A stretch of DNA of 17,557 bases from positions 1 through 17,557 of the forward strand of contig CAKREL010000050.1 of NCBI GenBank assembly GCA_934317205.1, given 5' to 3'. Both the position numbers and the translations under genes were made by a program. The notes below the pieces were generated by a model. It made no database searches. It was not told the origin of the DNA and saw only the letters and a program-made list of their open reading frames with translations. This document shows, piece after piece, positions 1-6,997 of the stretch (positions within the stretch are counted from its first letter, which is position 1; every line of letters begins with the position of its first letter). This DNA comes from an uncultured Eubacterium sp. (GTDB lineage: Bacteria > Bacillota > Clostridia > Lachnospirales > Lachnospiraceae).

Positions 1-150
1 GCAAATGGAGTGATCGGTATTCTGGAGAACTGGGTGTGCAGCAATTATAAACTTTCTATTGAGCAGGTTGGTAAACTTTTGATGGGGATTACGATGAATG
101 GGCTGAATTTCCTGGAGCAGGGAATGTCGGCTTACGAAGTCAAAAATTAA
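1..150 (+). CDS. TetR/AcrR-family regulator, C-terminal fragment
   Basis: The reading frame is open from base 1 and ends at TAA 148-150, giving the last 49 residues of a protein whose start lies outside the window. The fragment is predicted helical, with the pattern G-V-I-G-I-L-E-N-W followed by L-S-I-E-Q-V-G-K-L-L. This resembles the ligand-binding C-terminal domain of TetR-type repressors (TetR_C_8-like), where a small-residue-W helix is followed by a 'S-x-E-E/Q-x-A/G-x-L' helix. No DNA-binding domain is visible, so the family call rests on this short tail only. The target genes would lie upstream, outside the window. The stop codon overlaps the stop of the converging glycosylase gene, so the two genes meet tail to tail with no intergenic terminator. 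Confidence 0.6.
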   Translation, partial: ANGVIGILENWVCSNYKLSIEQVGKLLMGITMNGLNFLEQGMSAYEVKN

Positions 151-638
151 ATTTCCACTATATTTTTCCAATATCCCAGCAGCCGTTCCACGCTGTAAGC
201 CGCATTTGCCGGACTGGTGGACGGCAGCTGCACCGCCTCAATTCCAAGCTGCTTTGCCAGATACTTATCATACAACTGCTTTGACTTTGCCCCGTTTGCA
301 TAAATCTTCGTAATCCGACTTCTTCCTATTATATAGGCCAGATCATTCGGAACCACATTTCGGATACTGCTGTCACTGGAACCCGCAATGTCACAGCTTG
401 CGATCACATCCCACAGTGCAATATGATGTCGCAGCAGCATCTCTTTTTTCTCTGGAATTGTCTGCGGAACATTCTCGTTCAAAACCTGTGCCATGACTTT
501 CCAGAAACGGTTCTGCGGATGTCCATAAAAGAACTGCATTTCTCTGGATTTCACAGAAGGAAAACTTCCCAGGATCAGTATTTCCGAATTTTCATCATAT
601 ACGGGTGGAAATTCATGATTTTGTCGCTTTAATTCCAT
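147..638 (-). CDS. DNA-deoxyinosine (hypoxanthine)-DNA glycosylase, uracil-DNA glycosylase superfamily
   Basis: 163 residues, complete. By family it removes deaminated purine bases, mainly hypoxanthine from deoxyinosine, starting base-excision repair in the cytoplasm. Visible signatures are the H-x-F-x-P-V-Y-D start (residues 8-15), L-I-L-G-S-F-P-S (21-28), Y-G-H-P-Q-N-R-F-W (38-46) and L-P-S-T-S-P-A-N (138-145). The G-S-F-P-S and G-H-P-Q-N-R-F-W blocks match the small single-domain family-6 (HDG) group; Asn43 is the expected catalytic-pocket residue. The length fits that group (about 160). A GAAGGA ribosome binding site precedes the ATG by about 6 nt. It lies 88 bp downstream of malQ on the same strand and may be co-transcribed with it; no promoter of its own was found. 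A mismatch-specific uracil glycosylase (Mug) is the main alternative, but the motifs favour HDG. Confidence 0.85.
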   Translation of the reverse strand: MELKRQNHEFPPVYDENSEILILGSFPSVKSREMQFFYGHPQNRFWKVMAQVLNENVPQTIPEKKEMLLRHHIALWDVIASCDIAGSSDSSIRNVVPNDLAYIIGRSRITKIYANGAKSKQLYDKYLAKQLGIEAVQLPSTSPANAAYSVERLLGYWKNIVEI

Positions 639-680
639 GCAAAATCCTTCTTTCTTCTAACTTTACTGTAAATGTTTTTC

Positions 681-711
681 CAGGGAAACATGACTCTGCC
701 ACATTTCCCTG
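681..711 (-). terminator. Inverted repeat between malQ and the glycosylase gene, possible weak terminator
   Basis: An 8-bp perfect stem, CAGGGAAA (681-688) with TTTCCCTG (704-711), has a 15-nt loop. On the minus strand it is followed by GAAAAACATTT rather than a clean run of T, so it is a poor intrinsic terminator. It may instead slow or stabilise the malQ transcript. Confidence 0.3.
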
Positions 712-726
712 TATCATCAACGATTC

Positions 727-2277
727 TTATTGTGTGCGTTCGACTTGTATTTCTGCATCGTTTTCATCTGCCTCTTCTTCTTTTGGCAGATCGATCCTCC
801 AACGATAAGACAAACCTGTCATATGCGCAATATATCCTGCCAGATCATGTGTCAGCTGATCCTTGCGCACACGCCACTCCCAGTTATGTCCCAAAGTAGA
901 TGGGAAATTCATACGGGCTTCTTTTCCAAGTCCGAGATAATCCTGAATTGGAATAATGCAATATTTTCCGACACTTGACATCGCCATCCAGATCAGATTT
1001 TCACAAAGTTCCCCATTGGATGCATGTGGACGGTTCATATATTCCTGAATATGGGCATGCACATGTTCCTGCGTACTTTCCAGATACTGCATCAGCGTCT
1101 CATTATCATGGGTTCCTGTGTATACAACGGAATTCAGTGTATAATTGTGCGGCAGATATTCATTGTCGCTTCCACCGCCAAACGCAAACTGTAATACTTT
1201 CATACCCGGATATCCTGTTTCTGCTACCAGATCACGGACAGACTGTGTCATGTATCCAAGATCTTCAGCGATAATTTCAATATTTTTCACATGCTTTTTC
1301 ACTTCTTTAAAAAGTGCAATACCAGGTCCTTTTTTCCACTCACCGATGCGGGCATTTGTCATGCCGTAAGGAATTGTATAATACTCATCAAAACCGCGGA
1401 AATGATCGATTCGAACTACATCATACAGCACTTCACAATGTCTGATACGTCGGATCCACCATGCAAAGTTCTGCTTTTTATGGTATTCCCAGTCATAGAT
1501 TGGATTGCCCCAGAGCTGTCCGTCTGCGCTAAATCCATCTGGCGGGCAGCCAGCTACCTCGATTGGATTCATATCCTCATCAAATGCAAATAATTCCGGA
1601 TTCATCCAGGCATCTGCGCTGTCAAATGCCACATAAATCGGAATATCTCCAATAATCTTGATTCCACGCTGGTTGGCATATTTTTTTACTTTCAGCCACT
1701 GTTTTAAAAACCAGTACTGCAGATATTCGTAATAGCAGATTTCATCCGCAAGTTCTTTCCGATATTTTTCCAGAACTTCCGGCTCTTTCTGGATCAGTTC
1801 TTTCTCCCAGGTATTCCAGGCCTGCTTGTCATGTATATCTTTCAATGCCATAAAGAGCGCATAATCCGGCAGCCACTCCTTCTGCTCTTCCTCAAATCTC
1901 AGGAAATCTGCATCTTCCCGCTTTTTGCTATTCTCATATGCTTTATGTAATAGTGGATTTCGGTTTTCATACTGCTTTTCATAATCTACATAAGATGGAT
2001 TGGTGCCAAGCTGTGCCGCATCACATTCCGCTCTGCTCAGAAGCCCTTCCTCAATCAGTTCTTCCAGCGAAATAAAATACGGATTACCTGCAAATGTCGA
2101 AAATGACTGATACGGTGAATCTCCATAACTGGTCGGTCCAAGCGGAAGGATCTGCCAGAAAGTCTGACCACTCTCCTGCAGAAAATCAATCCATTCAAAG
2201 GCACTCTTTGAAAAACATCCGATTCCATATTTCGACGGCAAACTGCTTACCGGAAGTAAAATACCACTTGCTCTCAT
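727..2277 (-). CDS. malQ: 4-alpha-glucanotransferase (amylomaltase), GH77
   Basis: 516 residues, full length for the family. It transfers alpha-1,4-glucan chains between maltooligosaccharides, releasing glucose and making longer chains for phosphorylase, in cytoplasmic maltodextrin or glycogen use. The N-terminus begins R-A-S-G-I-L-L-P-V-S-S-L-P-S (2-15). The Y-G-D-S-P-Y-Q segment (51-57) follows. The core has G-D-I-P-I-Y-V-A-x-D-S-A-D (210-222), L-W-G-N-P-x-Y-D-W (255-263), R-I-D-H-F-R-G-F (289-296, nucleophile Asp291), A-E-D-L-G (337-341, acid/base Glu338) and T-H-D-N-E (389-393, Asp391). All catalytic residues are present. A GAAGGAG ribosome binding site and a sigma-A-like promoter lie upstream. 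No other maltodextrin gene is adjacent, so it is a detached member of the pathway. Confidence 0.97.
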   Translation of the reverse strand: MRASGILLPVSSLPSKYGIGCFSKSAFEWIDFLQESGQTFWQILPLGPTSYGDSPYQSFSTFAGNPYFISLEELIEEGLLSRAECDAAQLGTNPSYVDYEKQYENRNPLLHKAYENSKKREDADFLRFEEEQKEWLPDYALFMALKDIHDKQAWNTWEKELIQKEPEVLEKYRKELADEICYYEYLQYWFLKQWLKVKKYANQRGIKIIGDIPIYVAFDSADAWMNPELFAFDEDMNPIEVAGCPPDGFSADGQLWGNPIYDWEYHKKQNFAWWIRRIRHCEVLYDVVRIDHFRGFDEYYTIPYGMTNARIGEWKKGPGIALFKEVKKHVKNIEIIAEDLGYMTQSVRDLVAETGYPGMKVLQFAFGGGSDNEYLPHNYTLNSVVYTGTHDNETLMQYLESTQEHVHAHIQEYMNRPHASNGELCENLIWMAMSSVGKYCIIPIQDYLGLGKEARMNFPSTLGHNWEWRVRKDQLTHDLAGYIAHMTGLSYRWRIDLPKEEEADENDAEIQVERTQ

Positions 2278-2300
2278 AGTTAAAAACTCCTTCTCAAAAT

Positions 2301-2335
2301 CTGCAAAAAACTTCTCACAAAAAGGCTTTTTGCAG
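2301..2335 (-). promoter_or_regulatory. Leader hairpin in the malQ 5' untranslated region
   Basis: A 9-bp perfect inverted repeat, CTGCAAAAA (2301-2309) with TTTTTGCAG (2327-2335), is immediately followed on the coordinate axis by a second small hairpin, CGGGA/TCCCG (2336-2350). Both lie in the leader between the malQ promoter and its ribosome binding site. They could affect mRNA stability or translation. No known riboswitch is recognisable. Confidence 0.4.
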
Positions 2336-2363
2336 CGGGATTTTTTCCCGAATTATGTGCTTT

Positions 2364-2392
2364 ATTATACTCGTTTTCATGCATTTTCTCAA
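2364..2392 (-). promoter_or_regulatory. Sigma-A-type promoter for malQ
   Basis: Read on the minus strand: -35 TTGAGA (2387-2392), 17-bp spacer, and a perfect -10 TATAAT (2364-2369). It gives a leader of about 80 nt before the malQ ATG. No clear catabolite-response element was seen over it. Confidence 0.75.
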
Positions 2393-2439
2393 CCAGAAAT
2401 ACAGCCGTCTAAAGTTTCTATAAATTCATACATTTTTTA

Positions 2440-2468
2440 TAGAAATACTGAAAATAATGTAGTATACT
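2440..2468 (+). promoter_or_regulatory. Probable promoter for the small Cys-rich gene
   Basis: -35 TAGAAA (2440-2445), 17-bp spacer, -10 TATACT (2463-2468). The -10 is good and the -35 weak. It lies about 40 nt upstream of the ribosome binding site AAGGAGG and diverges from the malQ promoter. Confidence 0.5.
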
Positions 2469-2515
2469 GAACTCAAAGGAATCGTTTGATTCACATTTTA
2501 AGGAGGTAATTTCAT

Positions 2516-2716
2516 ATGGCAGATAATACAATTGGCGGATGCACAGGTAATTGCCACAGCTGTGGTTCTTCCTGCGACACACAGACAGGCGAAAGAAAGC
2601 CAAGCTTTTTTGATAAACTGGAATCCATTTCCGAGCACTTTGAAAATGTAGGAGAGGACAACGTACTGCAGATGTTAAATGACATTGTCGCAGAACTCGA
2701 AAAAGAAGACAACTGA
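2516..2716 (+). CDS. Small four-cysteine protein, function unknown
   Basis: 66 residues, acidic, no signal peptide or membrane segment. The N-terminal 20 residues hold four cysteines spaced C9-x3-C13-x2-C16-x3-C20, a plausible iron-sulfur or zinc site. Residues 28-66 are predicted helical: a K-P-S-F-F-D-K-L stretch, then a hydrophobic/acidic amphipathic helix ending in E-K-E-D-N. The tail resembles no enzyme I recognise. From memory, the Cys-rich start followed by an Arg/Lys stretch resembles the N-terminal tail found before the P-loop in Mrp/NBP35-type iron-sulfur carrier ATPases of related bacteria, but here it stands alone. It is clearly a real gene: strong AAGGAGG ribosome binding site 8 nt before the ATG, an upstream promoter and a following terminator. 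A 124-codon frame on the opposite strand is judged spurious. Confidence 0.8.
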   Translation: MADNTIGGCTGNCHSCGSSCDTQTGERKPSFFDKLESISEHFENVGEDNVLQMLNDIVAELEKEDN

Positions 2717-2723
2717 TAACACT

Positions 2724-2760
2724 ATAGAGCAGGTAAAATGCCTGCTCTATTTTTCTTTTT
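2724..2760 (+). terminator. Intrinsic terminator of the small Cys-rich gene
   Basis: A perfect 10-bp stem ATAGAGCAGG (2724-2733) with CCTGCTCTAT (2741-2750), a 7-nt loop, and a T-rich tail TTTTCTTTTT (2751-2760). It starts 8 nt after the stop codon. Confidence 0.9.
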
Positions 2761-2839
2761 CTCACTGACTTCCCTCGATTCTTCTTTTTCACCCCTGTTT
2801 TCTTTCGAAAGAATTAAGATTTTCGCCCATCTTTCTTCC

Positions 2840-2868
2840 TTGTATCTCGCATGTATGCATGCTATATT
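2840..2868 (+). promoter_or_regulatory. Promoter of the GntR-ABC operon
   Basis: -35 TTGTAT (2840-2845), 17-bp spacer, -10 TATATT (2863-2868). A near-perfect operator-like inverted repeat begins 4 bp after the -10, as expected for a repressed promoter. Confidence 0.6.
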
Positions 2869-2872
2869 AACT

Positions 2873-2891
2873 GTATTAACACGGTTAGTAC
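2873..2891 (+). promoter_or_regulatory. Candidate operator for the YtrA-type GntR repressor
   Basis: GTATTAAC-ACG-GTTAGTAC is an inverted repeat with one mismatch in 8 bp per arm and a 3-bp centre, spanning the expected transcription start. GntR-superfamily operators often have GT...AC ends, and YtrA-type repressors typically control their own operon. Assignment to the gene downstream is inference from position and symmetry. Confidence 0.6.
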
Positions 2892-2909
2892 GCTAAATGT
2901 CATACAAAT

Positions 2910-2942
2910 GTAAAGCGGACATTCAGCTAATGCGATCCGCTT
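2910..2942 (+). repeat. Short palindromic repeat, copy 1 (long variant)
   Basis: It begins with the 15-mer GTAAAGCGGACATTC shared exactly with two copies at the far end of the window. It folds as AAGCGGA (2913-2919) with TCCGCTT (2936-2942), plus an inner CATT/AATG helix (2920-2923 with 2929-2932). Compared with the other copies it carries about 7 extra nt (AGCTAAT) in the loop. It lies in the leader of the GntR-ABC operon, between the operator and the ribosome binding site. Confidence 0.75.
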
Positions 2943-2967
2943 ATCTTTATTTATAAGGAGATTTCCT

Positions 2968-3342
2968 ATGATACAGCTAAATTACCGCGATACACGCCCC
3001 TTTTATCAACAAATAAAAGATAACGTGCGGCAGCTTGTTGTCAGCGGTGCTTTAAAAAAAGATGAAAAACTGCCTTCTGTCCGGGAACTGGCAGCTTCTC
3101 TGGCAATTAACCCAAATACGATCCAGCGCACCTATCGGGAACTGGAAAACGAAGGTTACATCTATACTCTGTCCGGAAAAGGTACTTTTGTAGCTGAAGT
3201 GGTTCATACAAACCATCTTCGTCAACAAGAATTATTGCCACAATTTGATGAGATTGTGTCAGAACTGCTCTGCCTGTCCATGCCGGTAAATGAACTTACA
3301 AACCGTATTCTTTTGTTATCAGGAAGGAGGAGCCAGGCATGA
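2968..3342 (+). CDS. GntR-family transcriptional regulator, YtrA subfamily
   Basis: 124 residues. The winged helix-turn-helix spans about residues 11-77: P-F-Y-Q-Q-I (11-16), L-P-S-V-R-E-L-A (35-42), N-P-N-T-I-Q-R-T-Y-R-E-L-E (48-60) and G-K-G-T-F-V (70-75), all classic GntR features. The C-terminal part (78-124) is very short and lacks the FCD or UTRA effector domains, which places it in the YtrA group. These dimers repress ABC transporter operons, usually including their own gene. The start is set by AAGGAG 9 nt upstream. Its TGA overlaps the ATG of the ABC ATPase by 4 bp (ATGA), implying translational coupling. A 19-bp operator candidate sits at the promoter. The inducing signal cannot be read from the sequence; in Bacillus the related system responds to cell-wall antibiotics. 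Confidence 0.93.
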   Translation: MIQLNYRDTRPFYQQIKDNVRQLVVSGALKKDEKLPSVRELAASLAINPNTIQRTYRELENEGYIYTLSGKGTFVAEVVHTNHLRQQELLPQFDEIVSELLCLSMPVNELTNRILLLSGRRSQA

Positions 3343-4238
3343 TTCGTGCAGAACATATCACCAAAACATTCAACGGATTTAAAGCCTTAGATGACATGAG
3401 TCTCCATGTACCAAAAGGAAGCATTTATGGTCTCGTTGGTCCTAATGGTGCCGGAAAATCCACCCTGATCCGCCATCTGACCGGTATTTACCGCCCGGAC
3501 AGTGGCTCTATCCTTATTGACGGTCTGCCAGTATATGATAATCCGGAGGCAAAAATTAAATTCACATACATCCCGGATGACATGTTCTATTTTTTCCAGG
3601 CAAATACACTGGAAATGAAGCAATTTTATCAGGGCATTTATAAAAAATTTGATTCCCTGCTTTTTGAGCGACTGCAGGAATTTTTCCCAAATATTGATAC
3701 CAAACGTCCCATCCGCCGTCTTTCCAAAGGAATGCAAAAGCAGGTTGCTTTCTGGCTCTCCATCTGCTCCATGCCAGAGCTGATGATTCTGGATGAACCG
3801 ATGGACGGGCTTGATCCTGTAATGCGCCGTCAGATCTGGAGTATTATTTTATCAAAGGCCAGCGAAAGTCGGACTACAATTCTGATCTCCTCTCACAATC
3901 TGCGTGAACTGGAGGATGTCTGCGATCACGTAGGCATCATGCACAAAGGCAGGATTATTGTAGAACGTTCCCTCTCTGATCTGCAGGGAAATGTCTCCAA
4001 GATTCAGGTTGCATTTCAGGAAGGCATGCCAACACTGCCAAAAGACTTTGAGATTTTACATATGTCCAATACCGGGCGTGTATACACATTGATCGTAAAG
4101 GGTAATCCGGAGCAGGCCAAAATGATACTGGAGCAGACGCACCCGATGCTGATTGATATCCTTCCTCTTACATTGGAAGAAATATTTATTTATGAAATGG
4201 GAGGAAAAAATTATGAAATCAAAGACATCCTGTTTTAA
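3339..4238 (+). CDS. ABC transporter ATP-binding protein (YtrB-like)
   Basis: 299 residues, one nucleotide-binding domain. Walker A G-P-N-G-A-G-K-S-T (34-42), signature L-S-K-G-M (128-132), Walker B L-M-I-L-D-E-P (148-154), D-loop G-L-D-P (157-160) and H-loop His186 are intact, so it should hydrolyse ATP. At the usual Q-loop position the sequence is Y-I-P-D-D (77-81), without the glutamine; this is seen in other YtrB-type ATPases linked to GntR regulators. The C-terminal 90 residues form the accessory region common to ABC-2 exporters. It works at the inner face of the membrane with the permease encoded next, whose start lies inside this gene (26-bp overlap). An export or drug/peptide-stress role is likely from the operon type, but the substrate is unknown. 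Confidence 0.95.
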   Translation: MIRAEHITKTFNGFKALDDMSLHVPKGSIYGLVGPNGAGKSTLIRHLTGIYRPDSGSILIDGLPVYDNPEAKIKFTYIPDDMFYFFQANTLEMKQFYQGIYKKFDSLLFERLQEFFPNIDTKRPIRRLSKGMQKQVAFWLSICSMPELMILDEPMDGLDPVMRRQIWSIILSKASESRTTILISSHNLRELEDVCDHVGIMHKGRIIVERSLSDLQGNVSKIQVAFQEGMPTLPKDFEILHMSNTGRVYTLIVKGNPEQAKMILEQTHPMLIDILPLTLEEIFIYEMGGKNYEIKDILF

Positions 4239-6318
4239 TAAAACGATATTTTGCAAAAATATGATCCGGTTCTGGCCGATCTGGGCTGTTTATCTGACCT
4301 ATCTGTTTTTTAGCATGACCGTGCGGATGTTCCTGAACACTCGCAATTACATGAAAATTCAGCCATTGGACAACTCTGCCCCTTCAGCCACAAACCGCCT
4401 GACGACTATGTTGGAATGCATCAGCGGAAATCTGGAACCATATGTCATCTTTTTTGCAGCACTGGTGGCTGCCATTGCGGTTTTTTCTTACCTGTTTTCC
4501 ACGCGGAGCTGCCATATGGTCCATGCACTTCCTGTAAAACGGAGTGAACTGTTTGTGACAAATTATATCAGCGGATTTATGTTCCTGCTGATTCCTCAGG
4601 TGATCACATTTTTGCTGAATCTGCTGGTCTGCATTTTAAATAATATTACGTCCGTAGAATATCTGCTATACTGGCTGCTTTATACGATGGGTATCAGCTT
4701 TCTTTTTTATACTCTTGCCGTATTTTGTTGTATGCTCACCGGACACGCAGTTGCTGCGGCTGTCTACTATTTTGTAGGGAATTTTCTGTATATTAGCATT
4801 AAATCCATCGCTACACTGATTATTTCTTCCATGTGCTATGGCCTGGAAATCCTTAGAGATCAGATAAGCCATACTTTGACAGAAACCAGAGATAGCGTCC
4901 TTTCGCCATTTCTGTATCTGCTGGACCATGTATCCATGACTTGGTCAATGAATGATGATTTTACTGCCCTGGAAGAAATCCATATGCGAGGCGGACTGCT
5001 GATTGGACTATACTGCTTCGTAGCTGTGGCATTTTTGATTCTTGCCTATGTATTTTATCAGAAACGCCAGTTAGAATGTACCGGCGACGTGGTTGCTTTT
5101 GGCTGGCTGCATCCTTGTTTCCGCTGGATGCTGGCACTGGTCGGGGGATTCAGTCTCTCCTTCCTGCTCAGCAGTCTGTTATTTGACAGCACCTCACATA
5201 TGACAACCTCACTATTTGTATTTCTGATTCCATGTACCTTTGTAAGCTTCTTTATTTCAGAAATGCTATTAACTAAGAAATTTCATGTATTTTCAGGAAA
5301 ACGCTGGGTGGAATGGGGCATCTGCATTGCTATCTGTCTGCTTGGAACGGGCCTGATCAAAGTAGATGCATTCCACATTGAGCGCAAAATTCCGAAGACA
5401 GACCAGATTGCTGCCATCTATATGTACGCGGATTATGAGCATGTATATACCGATCAAACGGATTTCAAAATACTGGAAGATATTCACAAAAATCTTCTGA
5501 ATCACAAACAGGAATATCTGCCATACTCCTACCATCAAAAGTATACAGAGTACAATGAGTCAGAAGAACGAAGTGCTGAATATGCAACTGCAACATCCTC
5601 CGGCACTATAAATTCCAATGGTTCTACCTCTGTTGTTTACAGTGACGGGGATTATATATCTTCCATTCAGATTACTTATTATCTGAAAAACGGACATAAA
5701 ATTATGCGACGCTATGACATTCCGGTAACAAAAGCTACTCTGAATGATGATACTACACCGGCTTATCAGATTTCCAAATTGGAAATTGGAAATGAAGATC
5801 TGCTTCGTTATCTGCTCTGCTACAATTACGAAGACATCAGCTTCATAAATGGCAACTTAAATCATGTAGACGAAAATGAACATGATGAAAACATCACTCT
5901 GAATCAGCAGCAGACGGAAACCCTGTATGAAGCACTCAAAGCTGATATTCTCGCAGGAAATTATCCTGCCGGACTTGGCATCCATGATACTGATGATAAT
6001 CCAGTTTACTATGATAACTTTTATTTCTACGGACAGATACCGGGAGAGATTCAATACCTGTCAGATTTACTTCCATCCCCAAATGCATCCTCTCCTTTAC
6101 TGCCTTACGAAACAGCATCAGTAAATACCGTTAATTCTGCTGTTCAGAACAATAAACCGGCAAATTATTACTCCTCCATCGAAGTATCATTTTCCCTGTC
6201 TAAGTCCTGTACAAACACCATTCAGGCAATGATTGATCTGGGATTGATTGAAAGTGCTTCGGATCTGATGACCGCAAATGAGTTTTATAATGTGATGAAC
6301 ATGAAAGTGAAAGGATAA
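4213..6318 (+). CDS. ABC-2 type permease with large C-terminal extracytoplasmic domain
   Basis: 701 residues from the ATG at 4213, chosen because GGGAGGAAAAAA precedes it; the frame is open 20 codons further upstream, but that start lacks a ribosome binding site. About nine hydrophobic segments are visible near residues 22-40, 76-96, 117-142, 150-175, 178-208, 260-282, 302-324, 331-353 and 367-384. A short loop H-A-L-P-V-K-R (104-110) is typical of these permeases. From about residue 390 to the end the protein is hydrophilic (about 310 residues, many Tyr, Asp and Asn), with no further obvious membrane span, so it probably folds outside the membrane. From memory this region matches the DUF6449 type found in Lachnospiraceae ABC permeases, unverified. 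It pairs with the ATPase gene it overlaps. Substrate unknown. Confidence 0.88.
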   Translation: MKSKTSCFNKTIFCKNMIRFWPIWAVYLTYLFFSMTVRMFLNTRNYMKIQPLDNSAPSATNRLTTMLECISGNLEPYVIFFAALVAAIAVFSYLFSTRSCHMVHALPVKRSELFVTNYISGFMFLLIPQVITFLLNLLVCILNNITSVEYLLYWLLYTMGISFLFYTLAVFCCMLTGHAVAAAVYYFVGNFLYISIKSIATLIISSMCYGLEILRDQISHTLTETRDSVLSPFLYLLDHVSMTWSMNDDFTALEEIHMRGGLLIGLYCFVAVAFLILAYVFYQKRQLECTGDVVAFGWLHPCFRWMLALVGGFSLSFLLSSLLFDSTSHMTTSLFVFLIPCTFVSFFISEMLLTKKFHVFSGKRWVEWGICIAICLLGTGLIKVDAFHIERKIPKTDQIAAIYMYADYEHVYTDQTDFKILEDIHKNLLNHKQEYLPYSYHQKYTEYNESEERSAEYATATSSGTINSNGSTSVVYSDGDYISSIQITYYLKNGHKIMRRYDIPVTKATLNDDTTPAYQISKLEIGNEDLLRYLLCYNYEDISFINGNLNHVDENEHDENITLNQQQTETLYEALKADILAGNYPAGLGIHDTDDNPVYYDNFYFYGQIPGEIQYLSDLLPSPNASSPLLPYETASVNTVNSAVQNNKPANYYSSIEVSFSLSKSCTNTIQAMIDLGLIESASDLMTANEFYNVMNMKVKG

Positions 6319-6333
6319 GTATGTAAATGAATA

Positions 6334-6364
6334 AGCACCCGACGGAAGAATCCCGTCGGGTGCT
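6334..6364. terminator. Bidirectional hairpin terminator between the ABC operon and the purine operon
   Basis: A 12-bp perfect GC-rich stem AGCACCCGACGG (6334-6345) with CCGTCGGGTGCT (6353-6364) and a 7-nt loop lies between the converging stops at 6318 and 6377. The + side lacks an immediate T-run; the - side is followed by TTATTCATTT. It probably serves both operons. Confidence 0.8.
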
Positions 6365-6376
6365 GTACATAAACTC

Positions 6377-6994
6377 TTATAATTTTTTAATCACTTCCGG
6401 TAACTGCTCCAGGCTCTCCACCTGTGGAACTTTGGCATCCACTGTTCCGAAACCATAAGCTGCAAACAGAAATGGAACTCCCGCTTTCTGACATGCATTA
6501 TAATCCCCCTGGGTATCTCCAAGGTAATAATATTTTTCATAATGGTTACGCTCAATCAGTGCTTTCAGATTCGCATCCTTCTGCTGCTGTGTGTTGCCAT
6601 AACACTCGATGTCTGCCACCAGATCACCAAGCTGGTAATACTCCAGGAATACTTCAATATATCCCGCCTGGCAGTTGCTGACGATGCCGATCTCATATCC
6701 CATGTCGCGTAAGCTCTCAAATACTTTCCGGACATCTCCGTACAACTTTGCGCCAACATGGCTCAGATATTCATTTTCATCTCTCTCACAGGCATGAATG
6801 ATTTCCATCGCCTGATCCAGTTCATACTGCGCAAGTAACTCTTTGGCAAAGCAATCCATGGTTTTGCCCATAAGACCGATGAGCTGTTCTCTGCGGATGT
6901 GCATTTCCGGACAGGTCTTGTTCCAGGATTCCACAATTTCATCTACAGAATCCCACAATGTACCGTCCATATCAAAAATAACTGCTTTTTTCAT
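6377..6994 (-). CDS. HAD-superfamily phosphatase, phosphoglycolate-phosphatase-like
   Basis: 205 residues. HAD motif I D-M-D-G-T-L (8-13, nucleophile Asp8, acid/base Asp10), motif II V-S-N (105-107, Ser106), motif III Lys139 and motif IV G-D-T-Q-G-D (159-164) are all present. The helical cap of about 60-70 residues between motif I and II marks subfamily I, close to Gph/PGMB-type phosphatases. The gene is the last of the purine operon: its ATG lies 3 bp after the purD stop, with GAGG as ribosome binding site, so it is almost surely co-transcribed. The substrate is not evident. A house-cleaning role on a phosphorylated sugar or nucleotide intermediate is plausible from position only. Confidence 0.9.
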   Translation of the reverse strand: MKKAVIFDMDGTLWDSVDEIVESWNKTCPEMHIRREQLIGLMGKTMDCFAKELLAQYELDQAMEIIHACERDENEYLSHVGAKLYGDVRKVFESLRDMGYEIGIVSNCQAGYIEVFLEYYQLGDLVADIECYGNTQQQKDANLKALIERNHYEKYYYLGDTQGDYNACQKAGVPFLFAAYGFGTVDAKVPQVESLEQLPEVIKKL

Positions 6995-6997
6995 AAA

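Noticed and set aside
2418..2792. 124-codon frame on the minus strand over the Cys-rich gene
   Set aside because: No ribosome binding site, runs through a clear terminator hairpin, and the + strand gene has a promoter, strong ribosome binding site and a cysteine motif.
4153..4212. Longer start for the ABC permease, 20 codons upstream
   Set aside because: It would overlap the ATPase gene by 86 bp and lacks a ribosome binding site, whereas the ATG at 4213 follows GGGAGGAAAAAA.
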